Positions 51,497 to 62,736 of a stretch of DNA of 64,000 nucleotides are shown piece after piece. Origin of the DNA: Mortierella alpina (taxonomy: Eukaryota; Mortierellomycota; Mortierellomycetes; Mortierellales; Mortierellaceae); NCBI GenBank assembly GCA_029449245.1, contig JANATF010000001.1, positions 1,984,001 to 2,048,000 on the forward strand, read 5' to 3'. Position numbers and translations under genes: made by a program. Under the pieces are notes generated by a model. That model was not told where the DNA came from and ran no database searches. It was given only the letters and a program-made list of their open reading frames with translations. Numbering within the stretch: position 1 is the stretch's first letter; each line of letters starts with the position of its first letter.

Positions 51497-54400
51497 ATGT
51501 CTGAATCTTGTTCAAATGATCTCTTCGCTGACATGGTAAGCATGAATGAGCAACTTGGTTACCTCCATCCCTCTACAACTGTGCAATAGCTAACCTCCAC
51601 TCTTCTTTTCTCTTTAGCCCCTCGGACAGCAACTGGAACTGGAAGACGATGATGATGCCAGCGTAATTCTAGGAAGCCCAGAACAGCAAAGTCTCCGCTC
51701 GGTTTCTACGTTTGATCTTCCCTCCCCGGCACTCTCTTCAACAGGCGCAACGAGGAAGTCAGAGGGCAAGCTAAGCAAGTCGGACAAGGAAGGAAGTTGG
51801 GTTTGGCGCTGGTCTGAGAAGCGAACTGATAAGTCCGGCAAGACCAGGATCTTCTGTTTGGTCAAAGGCTGTATACAGAAAACAGGCTATGTATGGCTCA
51901 AAAGTTCTACCAGCAACATCAGGAATCACCTCATAAGCGACCATAAACTCAATGCAACCACCCCACAGGAAGGATCTCGCCTGTCGGGCCCTCTCAAAAA
52001 CGCTTTTACGAATTTGGGAAAAAGAAGCTCCGTGCAGTTTTCAAAGGAGATTCTTCAACGGCAGTTCTGCAAAGTCCTGGTCCGCCATAAGCTACCGTAC
52101 ACGTTGGCCGAATCCCCCGATATGCTGGAGCTCCTCAAAATTGCGGCAGCAGCGCCATCCCCGGAGGAAGTGAAGCTTTGCTCCAATAGTACCATAACCA
52201 GACGGGTATGTCGACAAGGAAGAACGTTGGATGCGATGAATATGAACAACCGCGACATATGTCAACGTTTTTCTAACAAATATTGCCATACATCTTTCCC
52301 TCCGTGGGTGTTGCCTTTTTGCACTCTAGATTACGGACTGGTACACCGAGGCGGAGAGTCAGATCATAGAGAACCTCGCAAAGGTCTCCATGGTTTCGTT
52401 CACTCTGGATGGTTGGACAAGCAAGTATCAAATGTCGTTTCTAGCCGTGACGGCCCACTGGATTGATGATAACTGGAAGCAGCAGGATATCACAATCGGC
52501 TTCGAACGTCTCAGAGGTCCACACACAGGCGAGGCGTTGCGGGATGTCTTCATCGCCGTCGTGGAGAAGTTCAGCCTGCAGCGGAAAGTCATGTCGATTA
52601 CCAGCGACAACGGTTCCAATGTCCTCAAGCTCGCCTCGCTGTTTGAGGACTACACGCGCATGAACCACAACGAATGGTAAGAAACACACGGGTCACTATG
52701 CCACCACAAGCTCACAGCAACAACACTCCCACCAATATAACTAACCTTTATTCTCTCCACAATTCATATTCAAATAGGCGAGTCTTCAACGCATCGAAGC
52801 AGCATGTGCCGTGTCTTGCGCATATCCTTAACCTTGCTGTCCAGGCTCTCCTGGGCAAGGATGGTCTAGGCGCAAGGGCGCCGGCAGATGCAGAGGCCTT
52901 GAATATTGAGGAGGACGAAGAGGACGATACTGAGTGCCTCATTAGGACCAGCATCTGTGTCGACGCCAACGATTCCGACGAGGACAATGAACCTGATCTG
53001 CAAGAGACAGTGGAAACTGTCGCCAACGCCGCGGTTGAGCATGTGGACGTCACCAGACGCACTCAGCGTGCGCTTGTCAAGTTGAGAAAAGGGATCGTGA
53101 AGATCAGGTAAAATCTGCTACATCGCTGCTGTGCGCTACGATCCGTACTGTGCGCCTAACTGCGTGTATATATTTTGTTATTTTACTGATATATCGGTTT
53201 TTTACGCGGTTTTTACTCATTAGGCGTTCACCACCACGACTTGAGAGATTTAGGGAGGAGAGCGCATCTGAAGAACACCGCCAGGGGCTTTCACCTTTAC
53301 TTGATGTCTGCACGCGGTGGGGGTCCACGTATGTTATGATCAAACGTGCCGTGGAGTGCAAGGCTGCCTACAGCTCGGTGCTTGCGACAGACGGACTGGA
53401 TGATATGATTATTGAGGAGGCGGAGTGGCGAGGTCTTAAACTTCTGAGAGACCTTCTCGAGACTTTCGACAGACTGACGACAGACGCTTGCGCCAGCAAG
53501 ACGTATGTTACTATTCCGCTGACGATTATTATTTACAACAACATGATGAAGTCTCTGGAGGAATTTCTGAGTAAGAATAGGGCTCATTACCCAGACATAT
53601 GCCAAGGTGTCACAGCGGCATATGAGAAGCTCAAGAAGTACTACGCGGATACCGACAAGTCGCCCATCTACTCTGTCGCGACGGCGGTTCATCCGTCAAT
53701 GCGCTTTCAGTACTGGACTGAAGAGAAGTGGGGGAGTGTGTACGAGAGGAATGCCAGTGTGGTGAAGGTACTCTAGATACGTAAAAATAGACTATCTGGT
53801 AAACAACATGAAACTAGTCTGGCCAATGATAAGAAAACTACATGTGAAAATGCCCTTACGTTTGATCGTATGATCTGATTTCCGTTGGGGGCAATCGGAA
53901 CTGCGCAGACCAAACAGTGGTCGCTATCAGTCAAGAAAAAGGGCTGGGGTAGAATATTCATATGATAAGTGACTAATACAAAAAGTGCCAGATAGCAGTA
54001 TGCCAACCAGAAATTCACTTACTGTGAGAGCCGCTTGGGGGACTCGTGGTTCTCACAGGGTGTCTCTCTTGGGGGTGAAGAGAAGAGAGAATCTATCTAT
54101 CAATATCTAAGGTAACGTCGACACACGCAGGTTAGGGACCTGTATAGACCTTGGGACTCCGTCGGGACTCCCGTACAAGCTGCAATAATACGCCGAGGGG
54201 TGCTGTTCTTGGTCCTCCTCTCACATCGCTAGTGGTCCATTATCGTACCTGACGAGAGACCGGGGAGCTGCGGGCCTCTGTGGTGTCGGATGCTTGATAC
54301 GACAGGGGAGGGAACGGGACTGTAGTTGTGTTCGAGAGGGGACGATGAGAACTGTAGGGGACGGAGGTCGAAAGACACACCTGTCTCGTCTCTGCTCTTG

Positions 54401-55198
54401 CTGTGGCCGCGGTATATATGTGTGGGAGAGCTGTGGCAGAGTAACTAACCGCAATGGTTGTCAGTGAGGTGAGAATGAGTGTGGGAACGATGTTCTTACA
54501 ATTCAGTGTATATGATACGATTTTGGGGAAGGAAACAGACCTCGAACCAAAGTCCAAGGCTGGGGCTTCTTTTATAAGATATATAAACTTGGAGTGTTAC
54601 ACTGAAACTATGAAAACTGTGGTGGCTATAAGGGGGGTACTGATGTTGATTTTAGAGAGGGAAATGAAATCTTGATATTACTGAGGTAGGGCGTATGAGA
54701 GAAGGGATCCTAGCTTCGCAGTGGTCCAGTACTATTTCCCTGCTATTTTGGGCGGATCCCCAATCTCTTCGTCACACCAGGGAATCCGTCCGCGACGTGT
54801 GGACCAGCCAGTACGCCGATACCGCAATCGATTTGGACGAAGAGCTCACGCAACCGCTTCCAGACTCTGATGATGATGACGTGGAGCTTAGGCTTCTTGG
54901 AATGACCAAGCAACCGAAAGAAGACGACCTGGAGTTATTTGTGTCGCAGCGAAAACTCCATGTGAAGTGTCTTCCGTGGTGGGAAAAGCATCATGAAGAA
55001 TATCCTATCTTGGCCAAAATGGCGAGGGACTTTTTGGCTATCCCAGCGAGCTCAGCACCGTCAGAGAGATGCTTCTCAAAAGCGCGCACACTTTTGCCAT
55101 ACACAAGGAATCGCCTTAGTGATCCTAGGATCAGGGAGCAGATGTTGCTTGATTCCTGGGCTGACTACCTCGGAAGTTCGATTGAGCAATATAGGTAG
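51497..55198 (+). pseudogene. hAT transposase, five exons, disrupted by a solo LTR
   Basis: Exons 51497-51535, 51618-52205, 52330-52676, 52778-53107, 53224-53757 continuing at 54781-55198; introns of 82, 124, 101 and 116 bases, all GT-AG, keep one frame of about 751 codons ending QYR-TAG. Domains: BED-type zinc finger (CLVKGC ... SNIRNHLISDH, about 90-125), an RNase H-like core beginning TLDGWTSKYQMS (catalytic Asp near 236) and ITSDNGSNVL (near 302), the CLAHILNL Cys-x2-His motif (near 330), RRSPPRLERFRE and TRWGSTY, and a C-terminal hAT dimerisation region (WWEKHHEEYPILAKMARDFL, SSAPSERCFSKA). The transposase cuts and pastes by binding the element ends. The only damage is the 1019-bp LTR between ...NA and RESVRDVW (TSD CCAG). 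Exon limits are inferred from splice signals. Confidence 0.9.
53758..54776 (-). repeat. solo LTR of the A/B family in the transposase gene, mosaic
   Basis: 1019 bp, TGTGGTGAAG...TTCGTCACA, TSD CCAG (53754-53757, 54777-54780). Nearly identical to the B LTR except for about 145 bases (54573-54716, the promoter side) that are strongly diverged. Confidence 0.92.
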
Positions 55199-55269
55199 AT
55201 AAATGGTTGCGATGAGTGTCATGGATGAAGTACGAAGAGTCATCAAAGGGAATAAAGGTCAAATCAAAG

Positions 55270-55575
55270 AATGAGTGCGTCGAATGAAGGTCGGATGAGA
55301 GCATGGGTGCCTCGAATGAGGGTCGGATCGAATAAACGTCGGATCGAATGGGTGTCGGATCGAATGGGTGTCGGATCGAATGGGTGTCGGATCGAATGGA
55401 TGCCGGATCGAATGGGTGTCGGATCGAATGGATGTCGGATCGAATGGGTGTCGGATCGAATGGATGTCGGATCGAATGGGTGTCGGATCGAATGGATGTC
55501 GGATCGAATGATGTCGGATCGGATGGATGTCGGATCGAATGGACGTCGGATCGAATGATGTCGGATCGAATGGAT
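55270..55575. repeat. right subterminal array of the hAT (16-bp unit)
   Basis: About 18 units of TCGGATCGAATGGGTG and variants (GGATG, GGACG), the inverted counterpart of the left array but more regular. Confidence 0.88.
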
Positions 55576-55629
55576 GTCGGATCGAATGCGGATCGGATGT
55601 CGGATGTCGGATATTCGTGAGAAACCGTA
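55576..55629 (-). repeat. right terminal inverted repeat of hAT
   Basis: 54 bp, perfect complement of 50560-50613; followed by E1 gag. Confidence 0.92.
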
Positions 55630-58600
55630 CTGACGAGCCAGAATTCAAGTTGAAATTGCAGGGCAAGGAAGACCTGGCAGCTTTGGAGATTGTGCGAGTG
55701 ATCAACAGGTTTTTGCGAGAGTTCCGAGACTTTTATAAGTTGCATCTCGGCAGCCTGTTTGCGATCCTAGCAAGCCAGTACATGATGAAGGCCTTTAGAA
55801 AAGCCGGCATCGAGGTACGCTTGTTGGAGGAGTCACTCGTGACAATGGGCAAGGACTTGACAACCCAAATGGAGGCCGTGCAGGAGGCAGATGGACCAGT
55901 GTATTTCGACTATACGTCGATTGACACTTGGTTTCCGATTGAGAAGTGTGTGCGCGAGCTATTTCGCGTTGACCTTCTTAAGTCGGAGGCTGTCAAGCAG
56001 GTTTTCGCCCTCGACACTGCAACATTCACCGACGTCCACCTCTATGCGGGCAAAGTCGAATTGTTGATGGAAGCGTCAGGACTCAAGGACTCGGCTTACG
56101 AGACTCTAGTCATAGAGTCTTTGTTTGCTGGGTTGCCTGATGAGGGACAGAAGGCTATCACGGCAAAGTATCCAAAGATGGTGGACTTACCCAATGTCGC
56201 CGCCTTTTTGGATTGTGTCCGTGCTGACAGCACCCAATTTCCAGGTCGCAAGACTGATTGGGCCAAGTGGTTTAAAGCCCGATTCAAGTCCATTGAGATT
56301 GCGAGTCAGTCGGCCACTCCGGTTGCTTTTGTGAAGAAGCCCGCGATCCCGCAGCCTAACAAGGGCAAGCATCCTCGCAAGGATACTCGCCAGCCTTGTA
56401 GCAAGGAGAGGTGCACTTCCAGCACCCATGCTCCAGCCCAATGCTACGTATTGCATCCTGAACTGAGACCTCAGTTCAAGAAGCACAAGTCGTCTGCTCA
56501 TGGCCATATCCGTTCGGTGTCGGCCATGCAGAAGGCGCCTGCTGTTATTGAACTGCAGCCTGTCCATGCCAAGCGTTTGGCCGCCATGACTCAGGAGGGA
56601 GATATGATCCGTAGTTCGAGCTTGGACACTATTTTAGCGGAGAAGATTAATGATGTTCATATCAATAAACACGCTGATGTTGCCCGCTATTTTGCTGAAT
56701 TTGATCCTTATACACCAACAAAGAGACTTTGTGCTTTCAGAGGTGCTCAAGAAGGTGATAATCGCATTTCGGTAAAGATATATGCCAATGGCAAAGAACT
56801 TACCGCTGTACTTGATTGTGGATCCACAGATTCGTATATCGATTTAGCCATTGCTAGAGAGATGGGGATCAAAGTAGCCAGGCTACCAGGACCAATTGAG
56901 TTAGGAGAAGCTGGAATGAAAGCTGAAAACATGCTTACATGCGACAAAGTTGATCTTGTGTGTAATGACAGATCGGTTTCGTGTCAAATAAGTGTTATGA
57001 ACATACCTTATTACGATTTTTATATCGGCATGGACTTGTTTCCTCGCTTTGGGTACTATGTCGGAGGTGTCCGCATGCCCAAACCGCCTCCTTTGACTGA
57101 TATCTGGATCTATGATGATGATAAACCATCTATCTTGCCAGATGCTGTTCCTGACACAGAAAACACGCCCGAGTTCGTAGCGGACAAGGCACATTTCCTG
57201 AAGGAACTGGAACCTGCACTGGAGCGCAACTCTGCAATCGATCCCAAAAGCTATTGTGAGCTTGAGATCCTGAAAGTAGAATTGAAATTGCCGGCAGACT
57301 GCGTAATTAATGTGAAATCCAGGCCGTTCCATGCACATTCACAAGGTGCAGAGGTCGCACGTCAGATCAAACAATGGGGGGATGATGGTGTCATCGTCCT
57401 TGCGCCGAAAGGCAATCCCTATAATAACTCGCTGACTTTAGCAGCCAGAAGAGATATGGATGGTAAAGTGTTGAAGTACCGAGTGTGCCTAGACCCGAGA
57501 GTGCTGAACAAACAATTGTTAAAATCAGACACGTTTCCGTTGCCATTGATTCCAGATCTACTAAAAAAGGCTGCTGGTCATAAATATTATTCTACCTTTG
57601 ATCTGACGCAAGCGTACCATCGACTGCCACTTTCAAAAGAAAGTCAACCGTATACAGCTTTCACCTATGAAGGAAAACAGTACATGTTTGCAAGAGCTCC
57701 CTTTGGTTTGAAACCAATGACGAGCATCTTTCAAAGAGGTATGTCTTACCTCCTCGGTGACCTCCAGTTCGCTGGCATCTATGTTGATGATACGGTTATT
57801 TTCTCTCATACGAAGGAGGATCATTTAGAGCAAGCAAAAATAATTGTGGACAGATTGACGCAAGCGAAGCTCATCCTCAATCGTCAGAAATGTCATCTCT
57901 TTCATACAGAGATCATGTTGTTAGGATTTCTTGTTAACAAGGAAGGAAGGAGAATAAATCCTGAGAAGGTGGCCAACATTTCACAATGGGCCCCACCTAC
58001 CAACAACAAGGCGGTACAAAGATACATGGGAATGTTTAACTACTTCCGAGAGTACTTGCCTTTATATGGTCCTATTGCTGGTCCACTCGAATCTTTGCGC
58101 AATGCTAAAGGTCGCTTCGTACTGAATGATTTGCAGATGAAGTGCTTTGAGGGTATTAAAAAGCTATTTCCGTATGCTCCTATATTGAAACAAGTAATCT
58201 GGAGACTGCATATGTATGTAGGAACGGATGCTTCGAATGAAGGGATTGCTGGTATGGCTTATCAGTTACCATTAGGCGAAAAAGACGATAGTAAGATTAA
58301 TTATATCTCTTTCACTTCGCGTGCTTTGCGTGATCATGAGAAGCGGTATCCGGCTTATAAAAAGGAATTACTAGCAATCATCTTTACTTTAAAGAAGTTT
58401 CACTACTATTTGTGGGGCAGACGTTTTACCTTATTCACAGATCATAAGCCGTTGACCTTTCTGATGGATCAGAAATGTTTGTCAAACATAATGGCTGATT
58501 GGCGTGAAACTATCTTCAGCTATGACTTTGAAATCATTCATCGTCCTGGAATATTGAATGTGATCCCTGACACTTTATCCAGAGCGTTTCCTGAAGAATT

Positions 58601-59450
58601 ATGGCCAGAAGATAAAAGGTCAGCTATCGTGAAGCATTCAAAGAGTAATGCTGCCATGTCCAGTGTGTCATCTGTTCCAGAGACAATTGATTCTGTAGAC
58701 TTTGCTCTTCGAATGACTCCTGATAGCATAACATCTCCAGAAGGGGTGCAGTTGCCTGCATTGTCTTTCATGCATCAAATTCCTGATCCTGAGAGTTGGC
58801 ACGTTCCTGAGAAATCTAGGCGAAGAGAGATTTTGAAGAAGACGCATTCCTTTGGTCATTTAGGGGCTACAGCAATGGTGAACATGATCCATCAAGACAA
58901 TAAAACGTGGCCCAGATTGAAAGAGGACTGTGTCCTCTGGGTTAAATCGTGTTCATCTTGTCAGCGGTACAATATCGCAAGAAAAGGCTATCACCCTTTA
59001 AAAGCCATTCACGCAGAATTACCTGGTGAACACTTGGCTATAGACTTGGCGCAATTTCCGCTGAGCACTAATGGCTATGAATATGCATTATTAGTCGTTG
59101 ATGTCTGTACTAGATTTGTATTTCTATTTGAGTTGAGAACCAAGGATGCTGCTTCAGTTAGTAAGCGCCTTTTCCGTCTTTTTTGTGATATCGGTTTTCC
59201 GAAAATCATCCAAAGTGACAATGGGCTAGAGTTCGTCAACAGCATTATCAAAGAAATGACAAAGACACTTACAATTGATCATCGTCTGTCTACACCGTAT
59301 CACCCTCGAGGTAACGGAGTAGCAGAGAGGCATATCAAGTCAATGAAGGACATTCTTCGTAAAAACATTGAAGCTAACCCCACTAATTGGGATGTGCACT
59401 TACCCATGGTTCAACTTCAAAATGAACACGAGAATTGTCTCGCTTCATAA
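55630..59450 (+). pseudogene. gag-pol of E1 up to a frameshift in integrase
   Basis: Gag: capsid-like region (DYTSIDTWFPIEKCVRELF, SLFAGLPDEGQKAITAKYP), then a C-x4-C-x4-H-x4-C motif (CSKERCTSSTHAPAQC, near 56398-56445) instead of the usual CCHC knuckle. Protease VLDCGSTDSYID (Asp-Cys-Gly where DTG/DSG is usual, near 56811). RT with GIYVDDTVIFS, RNase H (TDASNEGIAG, KKELLAIIFTL, FTDHKPL), HHCC (HSFGHLG ... CSSCQRYN) and integrase LAIDLAQFP, QSDNGLEF, HPRGNGVAERH. An extra A in the run at 59419-59422 (CAAAATGAAC versus CAGATGAAC in D2) shifts the frame and gives TAA at 59448-59450. Gag and Pol share one frame. Confidence 0.9.
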
Positions 59451-60225
59451 CTCTACACCGTTCTCTTTGTTCTACGGTAGAGCGTTTCCTGGGATATCAA
59501 ATTTCACAGCAGCCGAAAGTCGCTTGCTATCCGATGATGATTTAGAGAAGAGATTATTATACTTGACTCATTTGATATTTCCTGCACTGTCTGACATTAG
59601 TTCAGACAACCAAAAGAAAATGATTGATAAATTCAACAACTCGCATACCATCCGTGAAATTCAACCTGGCGCATTTGTCATGGCGATCGATCCAGTTGCT
59701 GAAGGTGCTCTTGTTCCTAAAAAGGACGGCCCTTTTAAAGTAGTGAGACGAACGAGCTTTGGTGCTTATGAATTGCAAGACGCAACGGGTGACATTTTGC
59801 CTCGTCATTATGCTCCTGAGCAATTGAACGTAGTAACCCAAGACCTGGCGCAGCCCTCTGAGGAGAGCTACGAAGTTGAGTCGATTCTAGGACATAGCTT
59901 AGAAGACGGCCAATTGCTTTATAAGGTTCATTGGAAGGGATACTCGGAGAATGAGGACTCCTTCATCCCCTACGAACAGTTTGACTCGGACAAGTTAGTC
60001 CACCAATATTGGAAAGGAATTAACAAGACGAATCCTCACGTAGTCGCGAAGCAGCATCGAAAGAAGCTGAAGACTCAGAAGGAAGAGTTGAAGAATCACC
60101 TTGCAACAAGCGAGACAGCTAGCATTAAGAGAAAGGCTCCTGCAATCGCTTCAATTGCTCAAGCTGGCTCCAGCACTACGCATCGGGTCAGACGATCAGG
60201 TCGTGGTAATGTGGAGAAGTTGTAG
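59424..60225 (+). pseudogene. E1 pol C-terminus with chromodomain
   Basis: Continues the integrase in the shifted frame: NTRIVSLHNSTPFSLFYGRA, FPALSDISSDNQKKMIDKF, GPFKVVRRTSFGAYELQD, LPRHYAPEQLNVV, chromodomain SYEVESILGH ... LLYKVHWKGYSENEDSF, HQYWKGINKTNPHV, and a Lys/Arg-rich tail to TAG at 60223-60225. E2 carries the same C-terminus on the other strand (63377-64000) with a few changes. Confidence 0.88.
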
Positions 60226-60865
60226 TCGTTTTCAGGTTTGTGCAGGAGAGGGAATGGAGAAGAGAAGAGGCATGTACATTACAATTTTTGTAATTCTATT
60301 TTTGGACCGCGTAAAAAATCATTTTGCGGGGGAGTGTGGGGCTTATTCCCATGTATACCACATTCTCACGCGCGCGTTGTTCACCATGAGGTTTTTTGGA
60401 TTAAGGTTTGGACCTTACTTTCCTCATTCATTCACACTTCGTCTTTGGTCTTTTTTCCGCATTGCGTTTTTCCATGACAAGTAAGAGTTGTCTTTTGTCA
60501 ACTCGTGCCATTGAGCACTAGCCACCGTATATTAGGCATTTTAGACAGCCGCAGTCTGCAGACGCACTGTACAGCAGTATGAGACATGTTCTCATCAGAC
60601 TAACTCAGGTTAATTTTTGATCCTGGTCTGAGAAGGCTTTCCCGTTCTTCATCGGTTTTCCTTCCCAAGTGGTTCAAGCAAGAGATGTACACTCTGCTTT
60701 ACCCACTCTCAGAGGTTTTAATCCCTCTATCTATATGGAAAAGGTTCTTTTTTCCCATCACTTTGTATGGTTTTTCCTTTATCCTGGCACTTTAGAAACG
60801 AATTGCTACCGTTTCTAGCCACATCACAGCACTGCAACCCTGGATTTCATCTCGAGGGGGGAGTC
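60226..60865 (+). other. 3' untranslated region of E1
   Basis: No gene. CGCGTAAAAAATCATTTTGCG hairpin-like stretch (60308-60328) followed by GCGGGGGAGTGTGGGG (60326-60341); LTR-adjacent tract CTCGAGGGGGGAGTC (60851-60865). Shares blocks such as GAAGGCTTTCCCG with D2. Confidence 0.65.
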
Positions 60866-61078
60866 TGTGGTGTTTTATGCTGGTGTGGGGCTCAGGCACG
60901 TATGTACCTGAGTCGCACCTCCCTTTTTACTTCTACGATTATTAAGAGTTCCCGTGACCGGTGTCTGGAGGAGCTATATAAGTCCTCCAGATCCCTGTCC
61001 ACAATAAAACCCTCTCTTGTTCTCGTTGACTTCAGTTCCCCAGTTAGTATTGTAAGTTTACCCCTAGAGAATATCACA
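60866..61078 (+). repeat. 3' LTR of E1 (213 bp)
   Basis: TGTGGTGTTTTATGC...GAATATCACA. CTGGAGGA/TCCTCCAG (60965-60972, 60983-60990) brackets TATATAAG; then AATAAAACCCTCTCTTG and TTCTCGTTGACTTCAG. Confidence 0.93.
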
Positions 61079-61079
61079 C

Positions 61080-62285
61080 TGGCCAAGGATCGCACGGGAC
61101 ACGAGGACGTACGTGGAGACTTGCGAAAGTTGCCAACGCAACAAGCCCAGTCGTCAAAGACCAGCAGGACTTCTCCAGTCCCTTGATATACCGGATCAGC
61201 GCTGGGACACAGTGACCATGGACTTCATCGTTCAGCTGCCTAAGACGCCGCGAGGATTTGACGCCATCACAGTCTTTGTGGACAAGCTGTCAAAGCAAGT
61301 CCACTTCGTGGCCAGTCAGACGACCGACACTGCCCCTGACGTCGCCCGGATCTTCTTTGACAACATTTTTCGGCTGCATGGAATGCCCACCGCCATAGTC
61401 TCGGACCGCGACACCAAGTTCACCAGCCACTTCTGGAAAGAACTTCATCGCCTCATGGATGTCAAGCTCGCCATGTCAACTGCATTCCACCCACAGACGG
61501 ACGGCCAGACGGAAAGAGCCAATCAGACGCTGGAGATCATGCTGAGGGCCTTCGTGGACCAACAACAGACGAACTGGGACCTACTCTTGACTGCTGCAGA
61601 GTTCGCTTATAACAACGCCACCAATGCCACCACAGGATTCTCCCCATTCTTTCTGAACGCCGGCTTCCATCCACGTGTACCAGCCGCGCTGCTCCTGCCC
61701 CCGAGCACACTCATCCCCACGGTAGAAACGTTCGTGACCAACCAGCACACTTCCTTGACCATCGCAAAGGAGGCCATAGCATTGGCACAGGAACGACAGG
61801 CCAAGAACGCGGACACACGACGCCGAGACCACACGTTCAAGGTTGGAGATCAGGTGTTACTGAACACGGACCATATCACAGTCGCCGCGGACCAAAACCA
61901 GCCTTCACGCAAATTGCAACCTCGTTTCATCGGACCCTATACGCTGTTGGAGCAACACTCGCCGGTCTCATTTCGTGTTGAGCTACCGCCGACCATGAAG
62001 ATTCACGATGTGTTCCACGTGGACCGCTTCCAAGATTATAAGCCTTCACCAGAAGCCCTTGGACCACGAGCACCCGCCAGGCCTCCACCAGAAATCATTG
62101 ACGGCGAAGAGGAGTACGAGGCTGAAGGCATCCTTGAGTACAGACGCTACCGCCGTCAACACCAGTTCCTCATCCTTTGGAAGGGTTACCCTCGCAGCTC
62201 CGCCACCTGGGAACCACTCGGCAACCTCTCTCATTGCCTCGAGTTGGTTGAAGAATTTAAAACAGCACATGGGATCCATTTTTAA
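61080..62285 (+). pseudogene. K1 pol: integrase and chromodomain
   Basis: In frame from WPRIARDTRTYVETCESCQR (end of the HHCC region) through TMDFIVQLPKTPRGFDAI, IVSDRDTKFTSHFW, HPQTDGQTERANQTLE (the D, D, E positions), GPYTLLEQHSPVSFRVE, KIHDVFHVDRFQDY and a chromodomain EEYEAEGILEYRR ... FLILWKGYPRSSATWEP, ending GIHF-TAA. Closest to H1 Pol in this window. No internal damage; only the upstream part is separated by E1. Confidence 0.92.
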
Positions 62286-62295
62286 AAGGGGAAGG

Positions 62296-62395
62296 TGTAA
62301 CAGTAGTGTCCAGTCACAACGACTATATAGAGTAGAGTAGTACGATACCTGTAAATACATTCCTTTTCCACCTACTTGACCTGACCCCTACTACA
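62296..62395 (+). repeat. 3' LTR of K1 (100 bp)
   Basis: Identical to the F1 5' LTR (17455-17554, other strand). Confidence 0.9.
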
Positions 62396-62500
62396 TAGTT
62401 ACCCGGATGACCCTAAACTCGGTCCTATCTACGAAAGCTGCCTCCAGGGAAGTTGCCCCCAAAGATACTCACTCCACGAGAATCTTTTGTTTGTTGAACG
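62396..62500 (+). pseudogene. K2: pol fragment of the element that hosts K1
   Basis: Reads SYPDDPKLGPIYESCLQGSC then PQRYSLHENLLFVER, parallel to SYADDPKIGPIYRSCLQGSC in H1 (between RNase H and the HHCC region). It is bounded by the K1 LTR and by the start of a D-type LTR. The rest is outside the window on the right. Confidence 0.82.
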
Positions 62501-62524
62501 TGTCATGTCCTAGTCGGTGTGGGG
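62501..62524 (+). repeat. D3: first 24 bp of a D-type 5' LTR
   Basis: TGTCATGTCCTAGTCGGTGT plus GGGG equals the first 24 bases of the D2 LTR; interrupted by E2. Implies a further D element continuing beyond the window. Confidence 0.8.
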
Positions 62525-62736
62525 TGTGATATTCTCTAGGGGTAAACTTACAATACTAACTGGGGACTGAAGTCAACGAGAACAAGAGAGGGTTTTATTG
62601 TGGACAGGGATCTGGAGGACTTATATAGCTCCTCCAGACACCGGTCACGGGAACTCTTAATAATCGTAGAAGTAAAAAGGGAGATGCGACTCAGGTACAT
62701 ACGTGCCTGAGCCCCACACCAGCATAAAACACCACA
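62525..62736 (-). repeat. 3' LTR of E2 (212 bp)
   Basis: TGTGATATTCTCTAGG...AACACCACA on the plus strand; the complement matches 60866-61078. Confidence 0.93.

Larger units (their letters stand above)
50560..55629 (+). mobile_element. hAT DNA transposon with 54-bp terminal inverted repeats and 16-bp repeat arrays
   Basis: Ends at TACGGTTTCTCACGAATATC (50560) and its exact complement at 55629; the outer 54 bp are a perfect inverted repeat. Inside each end lies an array of 16-bp units. The middle carries a five-exon transposase gene. No 8-bp TSD is visible: the left neighbour is the D2 LTR plus GCAAC, the right neighbour is E1 gag (CTGACGAG). A solo A/B-type LTR (53758-54776) is inserted in the last exon. 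Confidence 0.88.
55630..61078 (+). mobile_element. E1: chromodomain Ty3/Gypsy element (213-bp LTR), 5' end missing
   Basis: Begins inside gag next to the hAT; gag-pol in one frame to 59450 with a frameshift, then 59424-60225, a 640-base 3' UTR, purine tract and 3' LTR 60866-61078. The right flank CTGGC... is K1 integrase. Related to D1/D2 along Pol and the LTR, but clearly diverged. The 5' LTR should lie beyond D2, outside the window. Confidence 0.88.
61080..62395 (+). mobile_element. K1: 3' part of a 100-bp-LTR Ty3/Gypsy element (F/G family)
   Basis: Integrase and chromodomain, purine tract AAAAGGGGAAGG (62284-62295) and 3' LTR 62296-62395. The left side is cut by E1. The right flank TAGTTACCC is pol of another F/G-type element (K2). 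Confidence 0.9.

Noticed and set aside
55527-55629. Upstream extension of the E1 gag-pol frame into the hAT right end
   Set aside because: The frame is open only because the repeat array lacks stops; the true E1 gag start was separated by the transposon.
17455-62395. F1 and K1 as the two halves of one element split by an inversion
   Set aside because: A plain nest of insertions explains all visible junctions without an inversion; only the shared TAGTT site and identical LTRs hint at it, so it is kept as a finding rather than a call.
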